Source: Microlunatus speluncae
GTDB lineage: Bacteria > Actinomycetota > Actinomycetes > Propionibacteriales > Propionibacteriaceae
Assembly (NCBI RefSeq): GCF_009299835.1
Contig: NZ_VKCZ01000012.1
Span: forward strand, 62,001 to 126,000
DNA: 64,000 nt
Reading direction: 5' to 3'
In this document: piece by piece, positions 41,462-50,352 of the stretch
How the letters are laid out: every line of letters begins with the position of its first letter
How positions within the stretch are numbered: position 1 is the stretch's first letter
Translations under genes and position numbers: made by a program
The notes under the pieces: model-generated
What the model was told of the DNA's origin: nothing
Databases searched by the model: none
What the model saw: only the letters and a program-made list of their open reading frames with translations

Positions 41462-43942
41462 ATGTCTGATCATTCGATCTCTCGACGGGGCATTCTGCAG
41501 GCGGCCGGCGGCGGAGCCGCGCTCGGCGCCGTCGCCGTTTTCGGTCCGACCACGACGACGCCGGCAGCCGCGGAGCCGGGCCGGCCGGAGGTTTCCACCA
41601 TGATCGAACCCGACGCCGAAGCAGCGCGCACCTGGTGGCCGCCGCAGCGGCAGGTCTGGACGCCGGTCGGCTGGAAGGGGCACCTGTTTCGCTTCGACAC
41701 CTTCTACAACGGGGCGATCATCAGCCATCCGGCCGTCGCGCTGCCGCCGAGCAGCGCGCCGACGCTCAAGCCCTACCTGAAGCCGTACGTGGGCAAGGAT
41801 TTCCAGGTCACGCCGGTGATGCCGCAGGGCTCTGGGTTTCCGGCTCTGAGTCAGACCCCCTACTACCTGTACAAGAGCGACTACGGGGTCGGGCTGCAGG
41901 GCTGGCGGACCGACACCGAGACCCCGGTGTTGTGGACCGAGCATCGCCGCCAGGCCGGCCTGGTGCTGCGCCAGGAGACGTTCGGCCACCTCAAGGGCGG
42001 TGGCGAGGTCGACACGGCCGACGAGCCGATCTATGCCTGGACCCGGTTCGTTGTCGATCATGTGGATGAACACGACGCCCCGGACGAGTTCACGTTCGTG
42101 CTGCGGTTGAGCAAGGTGCTCTACAAGCATTACGTCGGTCCACCGGAGCAGCAGGAGGCCTTTCTCACGATCCAGGTGTCACCGGACGCCGCCCCGCTGG
42201 ACGGACCGTTGAAGATCGACCGGATCTGGAACCCGGACGGCAAACCGCTGACCGTGCCGATCTACGACCATGAAGATCAGGTACGGATGATCATCGGAAC
42301 TCCGGCCGGCGGGACGATCAGCCTGGTCCCGGCCGAGGGCCATGATCACGTCTACGACCTCAAGCTCGGGCTGCCGGTCAAGAAGGGCACCGCGATCGAC
42401 GTCCTGCTGCCCGCCGTCCCGCAGGCCAAGGACGAGGCGCTGCGGGAGTGGGGGATCGGCCGGGCGGCCGCGCTGGCCGAGTCCGACGCGTTCTGGGCCG
42501 ACGAGCCGCAGACCTCGACCGAATTGATCACTCCGGAAGCCCACGTCAACGACTACTTCCGGCGCAGCGTCCAGCTGGCCGAGGTGATCGCGGAGAAGAG
42601 CCCGGACAGCGGCAAATACAGCTTCCTCACCGGCTCCTTCGGCTACGACCTGCTGTGGAGCACGCCGACGTCGATGATCGGCCACATGTTCCTCGACCTG
42701 CTCGGCCGGCACGAGGTGGTGGCGCGACACATCGATCTCTACCTCGACGTGCAGGGCAAGCGGAAACCGCCGGGGGCGGCCTACCAGACGCTGCCGAGCG
42801 ACGGCTTCTTCGCCACCCCGCTCAGCCTGCAGTCCTTCGACTGGCTCGGTGATCATGGTGCGATCCTCGAGGTCGCCGCCCGGCACGCCCTGCTCAGCTG
42901 GGACGCCGCGTACACCAAGCGCTGGCTGCCGGCGATCATCAAGGCCTGCGAGTTCATCAAGAGCGCGGTCGAGTTCAAGGATCACGACGGCGTCCAGGGC
43001 CTGATGCCGGCGGCGGCGTCCAATGACACCGGGGTGGAGCAGCAGTCGATCTGGATCCAGGTCTGGAACTACAAGGGGCTGGCCAGCTCGGTCGAGCTGT
43101 TGCGCCGGGAGAAGCATCCGCGGGCCGAGGAGTTCGGCAAGGTCGCCGACGCCTTCCGGACCGCCTTCGTCACCGCGCTCCGGGCCATCGCGGCCGACGC
43201 TCCGCGGTGGACCGATCCGGACGGCAAGACCCATCCGATCATTCCCAGCAAGTTCCACGGGCCGACCAGTCCGTGGCCGTATCTCGAGGCGTTCGACACC
43301 GGGGCGCTGACCGCAGTCTGGGCCGGGCTGCTGCCCGCAACCGATGAACTGATGCGTTCCTACGTCGAGTTCTACCGGGTCGGGCCGAACACGAAGTTCT
43401 TCGATCCTTGGCACCACACCGCGCTGGATCGGGTCGTCCTTGATCACGAACAGAGCAGCGGTGAGCCCTGCTACAGCTGGAATCTCTTCCACACCTGGCA
43501 ACTCGGCGACCGGGCCCGCTTCCTGGAGGGCCTGTACGGGCTGATGATGGGCGCCTGCTCGGACAACACGTTCATCTCCGGTGAACACCGCAACGCCATG
43601 TACGGCACCCTGTTCGTGCAGCCGCTGGTCACCTGGGCGGCGCGGACCGCGCTGGTCGACGACGGCCTGGATCCGGACGAGCTGCACCTGCTCCGGCTGT
43701 GCCCGCTGGCCTGGCTGGTGGACGGGTCGCCGACCAAGCTGCTCCGGGCGCCGACCCGCTACGGCACGGTCAGCCTGGAGCTCAGCCGCGACGACGGCAA
43801 CCGCACCCTGAACGTCAAGTTCGGCAGCGATTGGAAGCGTAAGCCGCAGCGGATCGTGCTCCATCCGCCGCCGATCCCGGACCTGCTCACGGTCACCGTG
43901 AACGGCCGCCGGTACGGTGCTCGCAAGCCGATCGAGCTGTGA
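41462..43942 (+). CDS. Tat-exported six-hairpin-type glycosidase-like protein
   Basis: The 826-residue protein starts with a twin-arginine signal (SISRRGILQAAGGGAALGAVAVFG). The N-terminal third is beta-rich (WKGHLFRFDTFYNGA, YYLYKSDYGVGLQGW). The long C-terminal part is mostly helical, with YSFLTGSFGYDLLWSTPTSMIGHMFLDLLGRHEVV, GLMPAAASNDTGVEQQSIWIQVWNYKGLASSVELLRREK and EPCYSWNLFHTWQLGDRARFLEGL. This matches an (alpha/alpha)6 toroid as in rhamnosidases and related glycoside hydrolases. The acidic residues of a catalytic pair cannot be assigned with confidence. It is exported and probably acts on an external polysaccharide. Expression is controlled by a strong promoter and a palindromic operator. 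The stop overlaps the next start (GTGA). Confidence 0.75.
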   Translation: MSDHSISRRGILQAAGGGAALGAVAVFGPTTTTPAAAEPGRPEVSTMIEPDAEAARTWWPPQRQVWTPVGWKGHLFRFDTFYNGAIISHPAVALPPSSAPTLKPYLKPYVGKDFQVTPVMPQGSGFPALSQTPYYLYKSDYGVGLQGWRTDTETPVLWTEHRRQAGLVLRQETFGHLKGGGEVDTADEPIYAWTRFVVDHVDEHDAPDEFTFVLRLSKVLYKHYVGPPEQQEAFLTIQVSPDAAPLDGPLKIDRIWNPDGKPLTVPIYDHEDQVRMIIGTPAGGTISLVPAEGHDHVYDLKLGLPVKKGTAIDVLLPAVPQAKDEALREWGIGRAAALAESDAFWADEPQTSTELITPEAHVNDYFRRSVQLAEVIAEKSPDSGKYSFLTGSFGYDLLWSTPTSMIGHMFLDLLGRHEVVARHIDLYLDVQGKRKPPGAAYQTLPSDGFFATPLSLQSFDWLGDHGAILEVAARHALLSWDAAYTKRWLPAIIKACEFIKSAVEFKDHDGVQGLMPAAASNDTGVEQQSIWIQVWNYKGLASSVELLRREKHPRAEEFGKVADAFRTAFVTALRAIAADAPRWTDPDGKTHPIIPSKFHGPTSPWPYLEAFDTGALTAVWAGLLPATDELMRSYVEFYRVGPNTKFFDPWHHTALDRVVLDHEQSSGEPCYSWNLFHTWQLGDRARFLEGLYGLMMGACSDNTFISGEHRNAMYGTLFVQPLVTWAARTALVDDGLDPDELHLLRLCPLAWLVDGSPTKLLRAPTRYGTVSLELSRDDGNRTLNVKFGSDWKRKPQRIVLHPPPIPDLLTVTVNGRRYGARKPIEL

Positions 43943-45918
43943 GGCCGGGCATGATCACCACACCCCGCGACCGCTCCCCGAACCTGTCGAAGCGCCGTCC
44001 TGAGCCTGTCGAAGGGGGCAATCCTCGTGATCGTTCCCTGAGCCTGTCGAAGGGCAATCCTCGTGATCGTTCCCTGAGCCTGTCGAAGCGCCGTCCTGAG
44101 CCTGTCGAAGGGGGCAAGCCCCATGATCGATCGAAGCTGCTCAGGTCGATCCTGGCGGTGGCGCTCGGCGTAGGCCTGATCGGGATCGGCGCCGCCGGCA
44201 CGGCGGTCGCTGACGGTCCGCCCGATACGGCACGCACCGCCAAGTTGATCATGGCCCGTTCGGGTGAGGGGCGAGAAGCCGGCCGGCTGAGCCCCAATGC
44301 CGACCGGAAGACGACGAAGGCGGCGCCGGCTCAGCCGGGTGACGTGACCGGCGACGGACTGGCCGATGCGGTCGTCCGCGACCCCGGCGCGGACAGCGGG
44401 ACCTTGCGCCTGTTCACCCACGACGGCTCGACCGCCGACAATCCTTGGCCCGAGTCGGAATCCCTCGGCGGCGACTGGGACTTCGCCGACCCGCTGCTGA
44501 TCGGCGACGTCACCGGCGATGATCATCCCGACCTGATCACCCGGGACGCCGCCGGCGCCCTGGCGATCCACCCGTGGACCGCCGTCGCCGCCGGGGACAA
44601 CCCGTGGCCGGACGCGATCGCGGCCGGCACCGGCTGGGGGCGATACGACACCCTGTTGCTCGGCGACCTGACCGGGGACGGTCGCCCGGATCTGATCGCC
44701 CGTGAGCCCGGCGCCGCCTCGGGCACACTGTGGATCATCCCGCACGACGGCGGCCCCGGGAATCCGTACGACTCGACGCCGTATTGGGCCGGCACCGGCT
44801 GGAATCTGGCCGACGCGATGCTGCTCGGCGACGCGACCGGCGACGGCTTCCCCGACGTCGTGGTCCGCGACGGGGGCGGGTCGCTCTGGATCTATCCGCA
44901 CAACGGTGCGACCAGCCAGAATCCCTTCACCAGTAGGACTCCGGCCGGCACGGGCTGGACCGTCGGGCAGCCGCTGGTGCTGGCCGACGCCACCGGCGAC
45001 AGCCGCCCCGACCTGATCGCCCGGAGTGGCGACACGATGATCATTCACCCGCACAGCGGCGCCACCTCGGGCCAGGTGTGGTCGGGGACGCCGATCCCGG
45101 CCGGCACCGGCTGGGACTTCGCCAACGCGGTGATCGCCGGCGACCTGACCGGCGACGGTCGGCCCGAGCTGCTGGCTCGCGTACACCACGGCGATCTCTG
45201 GATCTATCCGAATGACGGCGAGACTCCATGGGCGGACCGGTTCTCGGCCGGCGACCGCTGGACCTTCGAAGATCAACTGCTGCTCGCCGATGTTACCGGC
45301 GACGGTCGGGTGGACGTGGTCGCCCGCGATCCCAAGGCCGTGAACGGGACCCTCTGGATCTATCCCGGTGACGGCTCGGCCGACTCCGACCCGTGGACGG
45401 CGATCCGAGCGTTCGCCGGCACAGGATGGAATCTGGCGACCGGGATGGCCCTCGGTGATCTCACCGGTGACGGCCGGCCCGACCTGTTGATCAAGGACCG
45501 CGGCGGCGAACTCTGGGTCTATCCGCACAACGGCGGCACGGGCGCGGCGAATCCCTGGACCGTCCAGCGTCGCTGGGTCGGCTCCGGCTGGGGGACCGCC
45601 CGCGAGCTCCGGCTGGCCGACGTCGACGGCGACGGCCGGGCCGATCTGGTCGACCTGGAGAACGACGGCAGCCTGTGGGTCTATCCGACCGGCTCGTCCG
45701 GGTCGGGATCCCCGGCTCCGATCAAGATCACCGGCAACTTCGCCGACGTGGCCGAGCTGGCCGTCGGCGCCGTGGACGGCAGCGATCGGCCGAGTCTGGT
45801 CACGATCACCGGGTCCGGCGACGTGACCGTCTACGCGCATGCCACCGGCGCGGAGCTGTGGTCGTCCGGGCGGGCGGCTACGTCGGGCTGGGACTTCGCC
45901 TCCGCCCTGCTGCTCTGA
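43939..45918 (+). CDS. Secreted FG-GAP/VCBS-repeat protein with repeat-derived N-terminus
   Basis: The 659-residue protein has about eight repeats of the form GDLTGDGRPDLIAREPG, each with a calcium-binding DxTGDGxxD loop. They form a beta-propeller on the cell surface or outside. The first 60 residues are odd: NLSKRRPEPVEGG, NPRDRSLSLSKG and RRPEPVEGG are the translation of five family B repeat copies (43976-44120). The hydrophobic signal helix LLRSILAVALGVGLIGIGAAG begins only afterwards. The GTG at 43939 overlaps the glycosidase TGA, so the pair is coupled; ATG 43951 is an alternative. It could bind carbohydrate or serve as a scaffold with the upstream enzyme. No catalytic domain is visible. 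Confidence 0.82.
   Translation: MRPGMITTPRDRSPNLSKRRPEPVEGGNPRDRSLSLSKGNPRDRSLSLSKRRPEPVEGGKPHDRSKLLRSILAVALGVGLIGIGAAGTAVADGPPDTARTAKLIMARSGEGREAGRLSPNADRKTTKAAPAQPGDVTGDGLADAVVRDPGADSGTLRLFTHDGSTADNPWPESESLGGDWDFADPLLIGDVTGDDHPDLITRDAAGALAIHPWTAVAAGDNPWPDAIAAGTGWGRYDTLLLGDLTGDGRPDLIAREPGAASGTLWIIPHDGGPGNPYDSTPYWAGTGWNLADAMLLGDATGDGFPDVVVRDGGGSLWIYPHNGATSQNPFTSRTPAGTGWTVGQPLVLADATGDSRPDLIARSGDTMIIHPHSGATSGQVWSGTPIPAGTGWDFANAVIAGDLTGDGRPELLARVHHGDLWIYPNDGETPWADRFSAGDRWTFEDQLLLADVTGDGRVDVVARDPKAVNGTLWIYPGDGSADSDPWTAIRAFAGTGWNLATGMALGDLTGDGRPDLLIKDRGGELWVYPHNGGTGAANPWTVQRRWVGSGWGTARELRLADVDGDGRADLVDLENDGSLWVYPTGSSGSGSPAPIKITGNFADVAELAVGAVDGSDRPSLVTITGSGDVTVYAHATGAELWSSGRAATSGWDFASALLL
43976..44120 (+). 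repeat. Family B array inside the signal-peptide region of the FG-GAP gene
   Basis: Five direct partial copies (cores at about 43976, 43999, 44032, 44068 and 44095) of CCTGAGCCTGTCGAAG stay in the reading frame and are translated as SLSLSK and PEPVEG peptides. Confidence 0.92.
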
Positions 45919-45944
45919 CCGTCGCCCCCGGCTTCGATCTCCGC

Positions 45945-45950
45945 CATACT
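45945..45950 (+). promoter_or_regulatory. -10 box CATACT, leaderless type
   Basis: CATACT ends six bases before the GTG at 45957, and there is no ribosome binding site. It fits the leaderless pattern seen before several other genes in the window. Confidence 0.45.
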
Positions 45951-45956
45951 TTCCTG

Positions 45957-46751
45957 GTGGACGCGGTCGAGCAGGGAGCTTTCGCCGGTGGACAGCCCTA
46001 TCTGGCGGTGGGCGGCGGCCGGCCGCTCGTCTACCTGGTCGGACTCAGCGCCAACCACGAGCTGCCCACCGGTGGCCTGGAGCGGCGGATCACCCTGGCG
46101 ACGATCCGGCCGTTCGCGCAAGCCGGTTACCGGGTCTACCTGACCAACCGGCCACCGGACCTGGAGCCCGGCACCAGCTGGGCCGATCTGGCCGACGATC
46201 TTGCCGTCTCGCTGACCGAGCGCTTCGGCGAGCCGGTCGACCTGATCGGTCACTCCAGCGGTGGCTCCCAGCTGCTCCAGTTGCTGGCCGATCATCCGGC
46301 CGTGGCCCGGAAGGCGGTGGTCGCCAGCGCCGCGTACCGGCTCGGACCGATCGCCAAGGAAGCCCAACTGCAACTGCTCGCCAACGTCGAACAACACGGC
46401 CGCTTCCAGGCCGACCTGCTGGTCGCCGGCTTCGTCCAGAACCCCACCGCGCAACGCCTGCTGAACCTCCCGATGGGCCTGGCCGCACCGCTGATCAAGA
46501 TCAAGAGCCGCTCCGATCTCGCGATCGCCCTGCGGGCCGAGGACGCCTTCGACGTGTACGAGAAGCTGCCGGCGATCTCCACCGAAACGCTCGTCGTCTA
46601 CGGCGGCAAGGACTACTTCTGGACCCAGGAGATGTTCGCCGAGACCGCCGCCCGAATGCCCAACGCCACCGCCCTCTGCTACCCAAAAGCCGGCCACGCC
46701 CTAACCACCAGCCCGTCCTTCTTCCGCGACACCCTGACCTTCCTCGCCTAA
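45957..46751 (+). CDS. Alpha/beta hydrolase
   Basis: This 264-residue protein has the canonical fold. PLVYLVGLSANHE is the oxyanion-hole strand, PVDLIGHSSGGSQLL gives nucleophile Ser100 in GHSSG, ETLVVYGGKDYFW has the acidic residue and YPKAGHALTTSP supplies the catalytic His. The cap region is helical (LQLLANVEQHGRFQADLLVAGF). Such enzymes are esterases, lactonases or related hydrolases; no signal peptide is present, so it is cytoplasmic. I chose the GTG at 45957 because the upstream frame lies in the preceding gene and a -10-like CATACT sits six bases before it. The substrate is unknown. Confidence 0.87.
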   Translation: MDAVEQGAFAGGQPYLAVGGGRPLVYLVGLSANHELPTGGLERRITLATIRPFAQAGYRVYLTNRPPDLEPGTSWADLADDLAVSLTERFGEPVDLIGHSSGGSQLLQLLADHPAVARKAVVASAAYRLGPIAKEAQLQLLANVEQHGRFQADLLVAGFVQNPTAQRLLNLPMGLAAPLIKIKSRSDLAIALRAEDAFDVYEKLPAISTETLVVYGGKDYFWTQEMFAETAARMPNATALCYPKAGHALTTSPSFFRDTLTFLA

Positions 46752-46765
46752 ACCCCGGCCGACCC

Positions 46766-46810
46766 GTCACTTGTGCACGCGTTTCTGCGGCGTGTCGGTG
46801 CACAAGTGAC
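46766..46810. repeat. 13-bp inverted repeat (GTCACTTGTGCAC)
   Basis: Perfect arms at 46766-46778 and 46798-46810 surround a 19-nt loop just after the hydrolase stop. It is a probable terminator and not obviously a member of families A-C. Confidence 0.75.
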
Positions 46811-46861
46811 GTCTCGATGACGGATGTGACCAGAGGTCGGTCCAACGCCGGACCCGACTGT

Positions 46862-46867
46862 TAGCGT
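46862..46867 (+). promoter_or_regulatory. -10 box TAGCGT, leaderless type
   Basis: TAGCGT ends six bases before the GTG at 46874; no Shine-Dalgarno sequence is visible. Confidence 0.5.
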
Positions 46868-46873
46868 CGCGAC

Positions 46874-48010
46874 GTGGATGCCACGCCGTGGTCGCGCCGG
46901 AATGCGTACCGACGAACTCCGCCGATGTGGTGGTTGGTGACGGACCGGAACGGCGAGGTGGTTGAGCCGTTGCGCGGCCATCGGGTTCGGCAAGTGTTCG
47001 ACGTGCCCGGGTGGGGCTGCCTGGTCGTGGTGTTTCGTGGCCTTCGCGTCGGCGTCCTCGCGGTGACCGACGCCGGCGACATCTTCCCGATCACCCCCGC
47101 GGACGACGAGGCGTCGTGGCGAGTCGATCATGGTGACCTGCCGGGCGAGCTGAGGCTGATCCGCACCGGTCTCGACGGATCGCTGACCACGGCCGGCTGG
47201 GAGCCGGGAACAACCCTGCGTTGGGATCCGCCGGCTGAGTCCGCGGGTGGAACGGACCGTCCGTCGCCGATCACGCTGATCTCCTGGGACACGCCGGGTG
47301 GCAGGTTGGAGGGTCTGCTCGCCACCCCCGACGGTCCGGGCCCGTTCCCGTTGGTCGTCTACCTTCATGGCAGTCCGTGGTTCGGTCTGGAGGTGGGTGC
47401 TCAGGGGGACTCGGCGTTCTGGACCTCCCGTGGCGCGGCGTTCCTGCAGGCCGGCTATGCCGGCAGCGGCATCCTGGGCGAGGAGCTGATGTGGGAACCG
47501 CTGCGCTCGGTGGGCATGCCCGAACGTGATCTTGACGCCGACGGCGTCCTCGAGGGCGTCGCGCAGCTCGTTCGGACGGGATTGGCCGATGCCGACCGGT
47601 TGTACGTCTACGGGTTCAGCGCCGGTGGCTATCTGGTGAACCGGATGATCACCCGTCCTCACCCGTTCGCCGCTGCCGCCTGCTGGGATGGCGCCGCCGA
47701 TGTCCGCCGGTTCACCGGGGAGACCCACGAGATCCAGATCTTCTTCCGCGGTTGCACCCCGGAAGAATGCCCCGACCGGTGGGACGGAGCCTCACCGGCG
47801 AGCCGACCGGAAGCCGTCACGATCCCGCTCACCATCATCAGCGCGGGACGCTCCAACCTGCGCGAGGATTCAGCCGCCTGGCACGCCGCGCTGAGCCGAG
47901 CCGGCGCCGACAGCACGCTCTTCGTCTATCCCGATGAAGATCACCTGTTCGGGCCGGACGCCCACCGATCGGCGCTGGGCCGGTTGGCTGAGGCCTGGCG
48001 GCTTCCCTGA
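46874..48010 (+). CDS. Prolyl-oligopeptidase-like alpha/beta hydrolase (S9-type)
   Basis: This 378-residue protein has an N-terminal beta-rich part (about residues 1-140) that may be a degenerate propeller. The catalytic domain follows: FPLVVYLHGSPWFGLEVG (oxyanion-hole strand), LYVYGFSAGGYLVNRM with nucleophile Ser249 and FVYPDEDHLFG with His357. IPLTIISAGRSNLR leads to the expected acidic residue near 331-332. It is cytoplasmic, with no signal peptide. Members cleave short peptides, acylated amino acids or esters. It is monocistronic and its stop lies 14 bases from the convergent mgsA stop. Confidence 0.82.
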   Translation: MDATPWSRRNAYRRTPPMWWLVTDRNGEVVEPLRGHRVRQVFDVPGWGCLVVVFRGLRVGVLAVTDAGDIFPITPADDEASWRVDHGDLPGELRLIRTGLDGSLTTAGWEPGTTLRWDPPAESAGGTDRPSPITLISWDTPGGRLEGLLATPDGPGPFPLVVYLHGSPWFGLEVGAQGDSAFWTSRGAAFLQAGYAGSGILGEELMWEPLRSVGMPERDLDADGVLEGVAQLVRTGLADADRLYVYGFSAGGYLVNRMITRPHPFAAAACWDGAADVRRFTGETHEIQIFFRGCTPEECPDRWDGASPASRPEAVTIPLTIISAGRSNLREDSAAWHAALSRAGADSTLFVYPDEDHLFGPDAHRSALGRLAEAWRLP

Positions 48011-48024
48011 CCACGGTACGACCA

Positions 48025-48501
48025 TCAGCGGGACCGGGCGAGGTCTCCGGAACCCGCCAGTGAATGGTTCGGGCGCACCGCTCGGTAGCCGTTACGCAGC
48101 AGCGGTGAGGAGATGACCAGGTCGGCGCTGGCGACGTTGCAGGCGATCACGATGTTCCAGAGCGTCGCGATCCGCAGCAACGCCTTGACGTCGGTGTCGT
48201 GCGGCTGCGCCTCCAGCGGATCCCAGAAGAAGATCAACACGTCGAGGTCACCTTCGGCGATCTTGGCGCCGATCTGTTGATCACCGCCCACAGGCCCGCT
48301 GAGGAACCGGCGCACCGGCAGCCCGACCTCGAACTCGATCAACGTCCCGGTCGTGCCGGTGGCGAACAGATCATGCTCGCGCAGCGTCTCCCGGTTGTAG
48401 GTCGCCCACTGCAGCAGGTCCACCTTCTTATTGTCGTGCGCCACCAGCGCGATGCTCCGACGGGGCGAACCAGGACCGCTCTCGTGCCCGATGATCTCCA
48501 T
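48025..48501 (-). CDS. mgsA: Methylglyoxal synthase
   Basis: At 158 residues this matches methylglyoxal synthase. IALVAHDNKKVDLLQWATYNRETLREHDLFATGTTG holds the phosphate-binding residues, and LSGPVGGDQQIGAKIAEGDLDVLIFFWDPLEAQPHDTDVKALLR carries the catalytic Asp (GDLD) and phosphate-binding His. It converts dihydroxyacetone phosphate to methylglyoxal and phosphate, relieving phosphosugar build-up. An N-terminal extension of about 15 residues precedes the conserved start. It is convergent with the S9 hydrolase and 70 bp upstream of nothing co-oriented, so it is probably monocistronic. Confidence 0.94.
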   Translation of the reverse strand: MEIIGHESGPGSPRRSIALVAHDNKKVDLLQWATYNRETLREHDLFATGTTGTLIEFEVGLPVRRFLSGPVGGDQQIGAKIAEGDLDVLIFFWDPLEAQPHDTDVKALLRIATLWNIVIACNVASADLVISSPLLRNGYRAVRPNHSLAGSGDLARSR

Positions 48502-48571
48502 CGCACCATGCTGCGGCCGGCCCGTCTCGGATCCGTTGAGACGACGTGACCGACAGGTAACACCCGTCAGG

Positions 48572-49183
48572 TCACCAGAGCTCGGGCCAGCTAACGCCGA
48601 GTTCGCCCAACAGCTCCCGCAGCAGCGGCAGGCTGATCCCGACCACCGTGTGGAAGTCGCCGTCGATCCCGGACACGAACGGCCCGCCCAGCCCGTCGAC
48701 GGTGAACGCCCCGGCCACCTGCAGCGGCTCGCCGGTGGCCACGTACGCCTCGATCTCGGCGTCGGACAGGTCGGCGAACCGGACCGTGGTGCTCGCGGTG
48801 CGGTTCCGCTCCCGTACCCCGGACTCGTCGATGATCATCACCTGATGTCCGGTGTGCAGCACGCCGTCCCGGCCCCGCATCCGCCGCCACCGCGCTACTG
48901 CCTCGGCGTGATCGGCCGGCTTCCCGTACGGCTTCCCGTCCAGCTCCAGCAGGGAATCGCCGCCGATGACGATCGTCGGCTCGGCCGCGGGGGAGATCCG
49001 CTCGACCACGGCGGACGCCTTCAACCGGGCCAACTCCGCGACCAACTCCGGCACCCGCTCGGCACTGATCACCGACTCGTCGACCCCGGAAACGATCACC
49101 TCGGGATCGATCCCCGCGCTCCGCAACGTCGCCAACCGCGCCGGCGACTGCGACGCCAACACCACCCGCCAAGGCTTACTCAC
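48572..49183 (-). CDS. maf: Maf-family nucleotide pyrophosphatase
   Basis: The 203-residue protein begins WRVVLASQSPARLATLRSAGI, the Maf P-loop-like signature SxSPRR/ARL. It continues with IVIGGDSLLELDGKPYGKPADHAEAVARWRRMRGRDGVLHTGH (catalytic Asp of GGDS and the conserved K) and AFTVDGLGGPFVSGIDGDFHTVVGISLPLL. Maf proteins hydrolyse non-canonical nucleoside triphosphates and prevent their incorporation into nucleic acids. The GTG at 49183 follows TAGGGT by seven bases, a leaderless arrangement; the longer frame reads repeat and antisense DNA. In many actinobacteria maf lies near acyl-CoA carboxylase genes, as here. Confidence 0.92.
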   Translation of the reverse strand: MSKPWRVVLASQSPARLATLRSAGIDPEVIVSGVDESVISAERVPELVAELARLKASAVVERISPAAEPTIVIGGDSLLELDGKPYGKPADHAEAVARWRRMRGRDGVLHTGHQVMIIDESGVRERNRTASTTVRFADLSDAEIEAYVATGEPLQVAGAFTVDGLGGPFVSGIDGDFHTVVGISLPLLRELLGELGVSWPELW

Positions 49184-49190
49184 GCCCGCC

Positions 49191-49196
49191 ACCCTA
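49191..49196 (-). promoter_or_regulatory. -10 box TAGGGT of maf, leaderless type
   Basis: On the minus strand TAGGGT ends seven bases before the GTG at 49183. No ribosome binding site is found. Confidence 0.5.
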
Positions 49197-49220
49197 CCGA
49201 CGCCCGATCCAGGCCTCTCG

Positions 49221-49296
49221 AGCACAAGCGCGGCAGTTGCAGCTATCCGCGGCAGTTGCAACTGCCGCGGATAGCTCAAACTGCCGCGTTTGTGCT
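49221..49296. repeat. Palindrome, family C, near-perfect 76 bp
   Basis: Two 38-bp arms meet without a spacer and differ at three positions. CGCGGCAGTT occurs twice per arm as in the copy at 33332. The minus-strand gene stop at 49276 lies in the right arm, which encodes its final Asn-Ala-Ala-Val. Confidence 0.93.
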
Positions 49297-50193
49297 GAGG
49301 GAGGCGCGACGGAACGCGCGGCGGATGCGGGTGGACAGGGGTTGGGGCTGGGCGAGGTCGGCGTAGATCCAGCGGACTACCTGCCAGCCGAGGTCGCGGA
49401 GGCGGTCTTCCCGGAGCTTCTCGGCGACGACCACGTCGGCGGCGGTTTGGCCGGGTTTGAGCAGCCGGCCGTACTTGACCAGGCCGTCGAACTCGCCAAG
49501 GGTGCGGTGTTCGCGCCACACGTAGTCGCACCGTGCCACCAACTCGCCTGCGTCGAACACCTCGTACTGAAGGTCGGGCTCCGGCACCCCGGCATCGGCC
49601 AGGACCGCTCGACTCTCTGATTCGCCGGCGCTTTCACTCCGCCCGTCGGCGAACCAGGCAACCCGTCGTGCCATCGCGATGCCACGGAAGCCCGCCAGTG
49701 TGTCGACCGTTTGCAGCAGTAGGTCCGGACTCATCCCGGCCGCGAGGGCCGCGTCGGCCACGGCGACGCCGCGCCGGAAGCCGAGGGTACGGGCGACATC
49801 GACGGTGGTTCTGGCCAAGGAGGTCACCGGCAGTCCATCGATCATGGTGCGATCCGCTGCGGAGAGCGGTGCAACGTGGACATGCACGGGACCACGGATG
49901 TTGCCGCCGGACGTCCCGCCGGGTCGGGTCAGGTGCACCCGATGGGGCCGTACGCGGTAGTACGGCAGGCCGTGCACCGCGGCAGCGGACAGGTGGCTGA
50001 TCACGACATCGGTGTCCGCCTGACTGATCGTGGCCTCGATCAGCCGGAGATCCGACTCCCTCCCCGCGACCTCGTCGGTCGCATAGGCACCTCGACGCAA
50101 CCGGAACAGTTCGCCCCGGCGAACCCGTCCGGCGATCGCCGAGCTCTCGTACCCCTCCCGCAGCAACTGCCGGGTCAGTTTCACATCCCCCAT
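49276..50193 (-). CDS. AbiEi-like/DUF559-type protein
   Basis: The 305-residue protein starts KLTRQLLREGYESSAIAGRVRRGELFRLRRGAYA, an N-terminal winged-helix segment typical of AbiEi-like antitoxin and DUF559 proteins of actinobacteria. The middle part has DVVISHLSAAAVHGLP and IDGLPVTSLARTTVDVARTL. The C-terminal part has ESRAVLADAGVPEPDLQYEVFDAGELVARCDYVWREHRTLGEFDGLVKY and VVVAEKLREDRLRDLGWQVVRW, a Vsr/DUF559-like endonuclease fold with acidic residues. No toxin gene is next to it. Such stand-alone genes are numerous in soil actinobacteria. Its last residues STNAAV come from the family C palindrome, so the stop has been set by the repeat. Confidence 0.8.
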   Translation of the reverse strand: MGDVKLTRQLLREGYESSAIAGRVRRGELFRLRRGAYATDEVAGRESDLRLIEATISQADTDVVISHLSAAAVHGLPYYRVRPHRVHLTRPGGTSGGNIRGPVHVHVAPLSAADRTMIDGLPVTSLARTTVDVARTLGFRRGVAVADAALAAGMSPDLLLQTVDTLAGFRGIAMARRVAWFADGRSESAGESESRAVLADAGVPEPDLQYEVFDAGELVARCDYVWREHRTLGEFDGLVKYGRLLKPGQTAADVVVAEKLREDRLRDLGWQVVRWIYADLAQPQPLSTRIRRAFRRASLSTNAAV

Positions 50194-50271
50194 CCCGCCA
50201 CCCCAGCACCCACCTGCGCCATCCGCCACCCGAACCCACCAAACCTGTGGATAACCGACGAGGCCACCCGC

Positions 50272-50338
50272 AGACGCGGCAGTTGCAGCCATTCGCGGCA
50301 GTTGCAACGGCCGCGTTTGCGCCGAACTGCCGCGTTCG
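50272..50338. repeat. Degenerate palindrome, family C
   Basis: Two CGCGGCAGTTGCA copies (near 50275 and 50295) face CGGCCGCGTTTGCG and AACTGCCGCGTTCG. The inner part is deleted and mismatched relative to the copies at 33332 and 49221. It lies between the AbiEi-like gene and accE. Confidence 0.8.
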
Positions 50339-50352
50339 TGAGGTGCGGCCGG

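Noticed and set aside
49276..50193. Type IV toxin-antitoxin system
   Set aside because: Only the AbiEi/DUF559-like protein is present; no toxin gene lies on either side, so a working module is not supported.
50246..50254. TGTGGATAA, a perfect DnaA-box-like word
   Set aside because: A single copy, together with one mismatched copy near 7661, does not make an origin; no cluster, AT-rich unwinding region or dnaA/dnaN genes are nearby.
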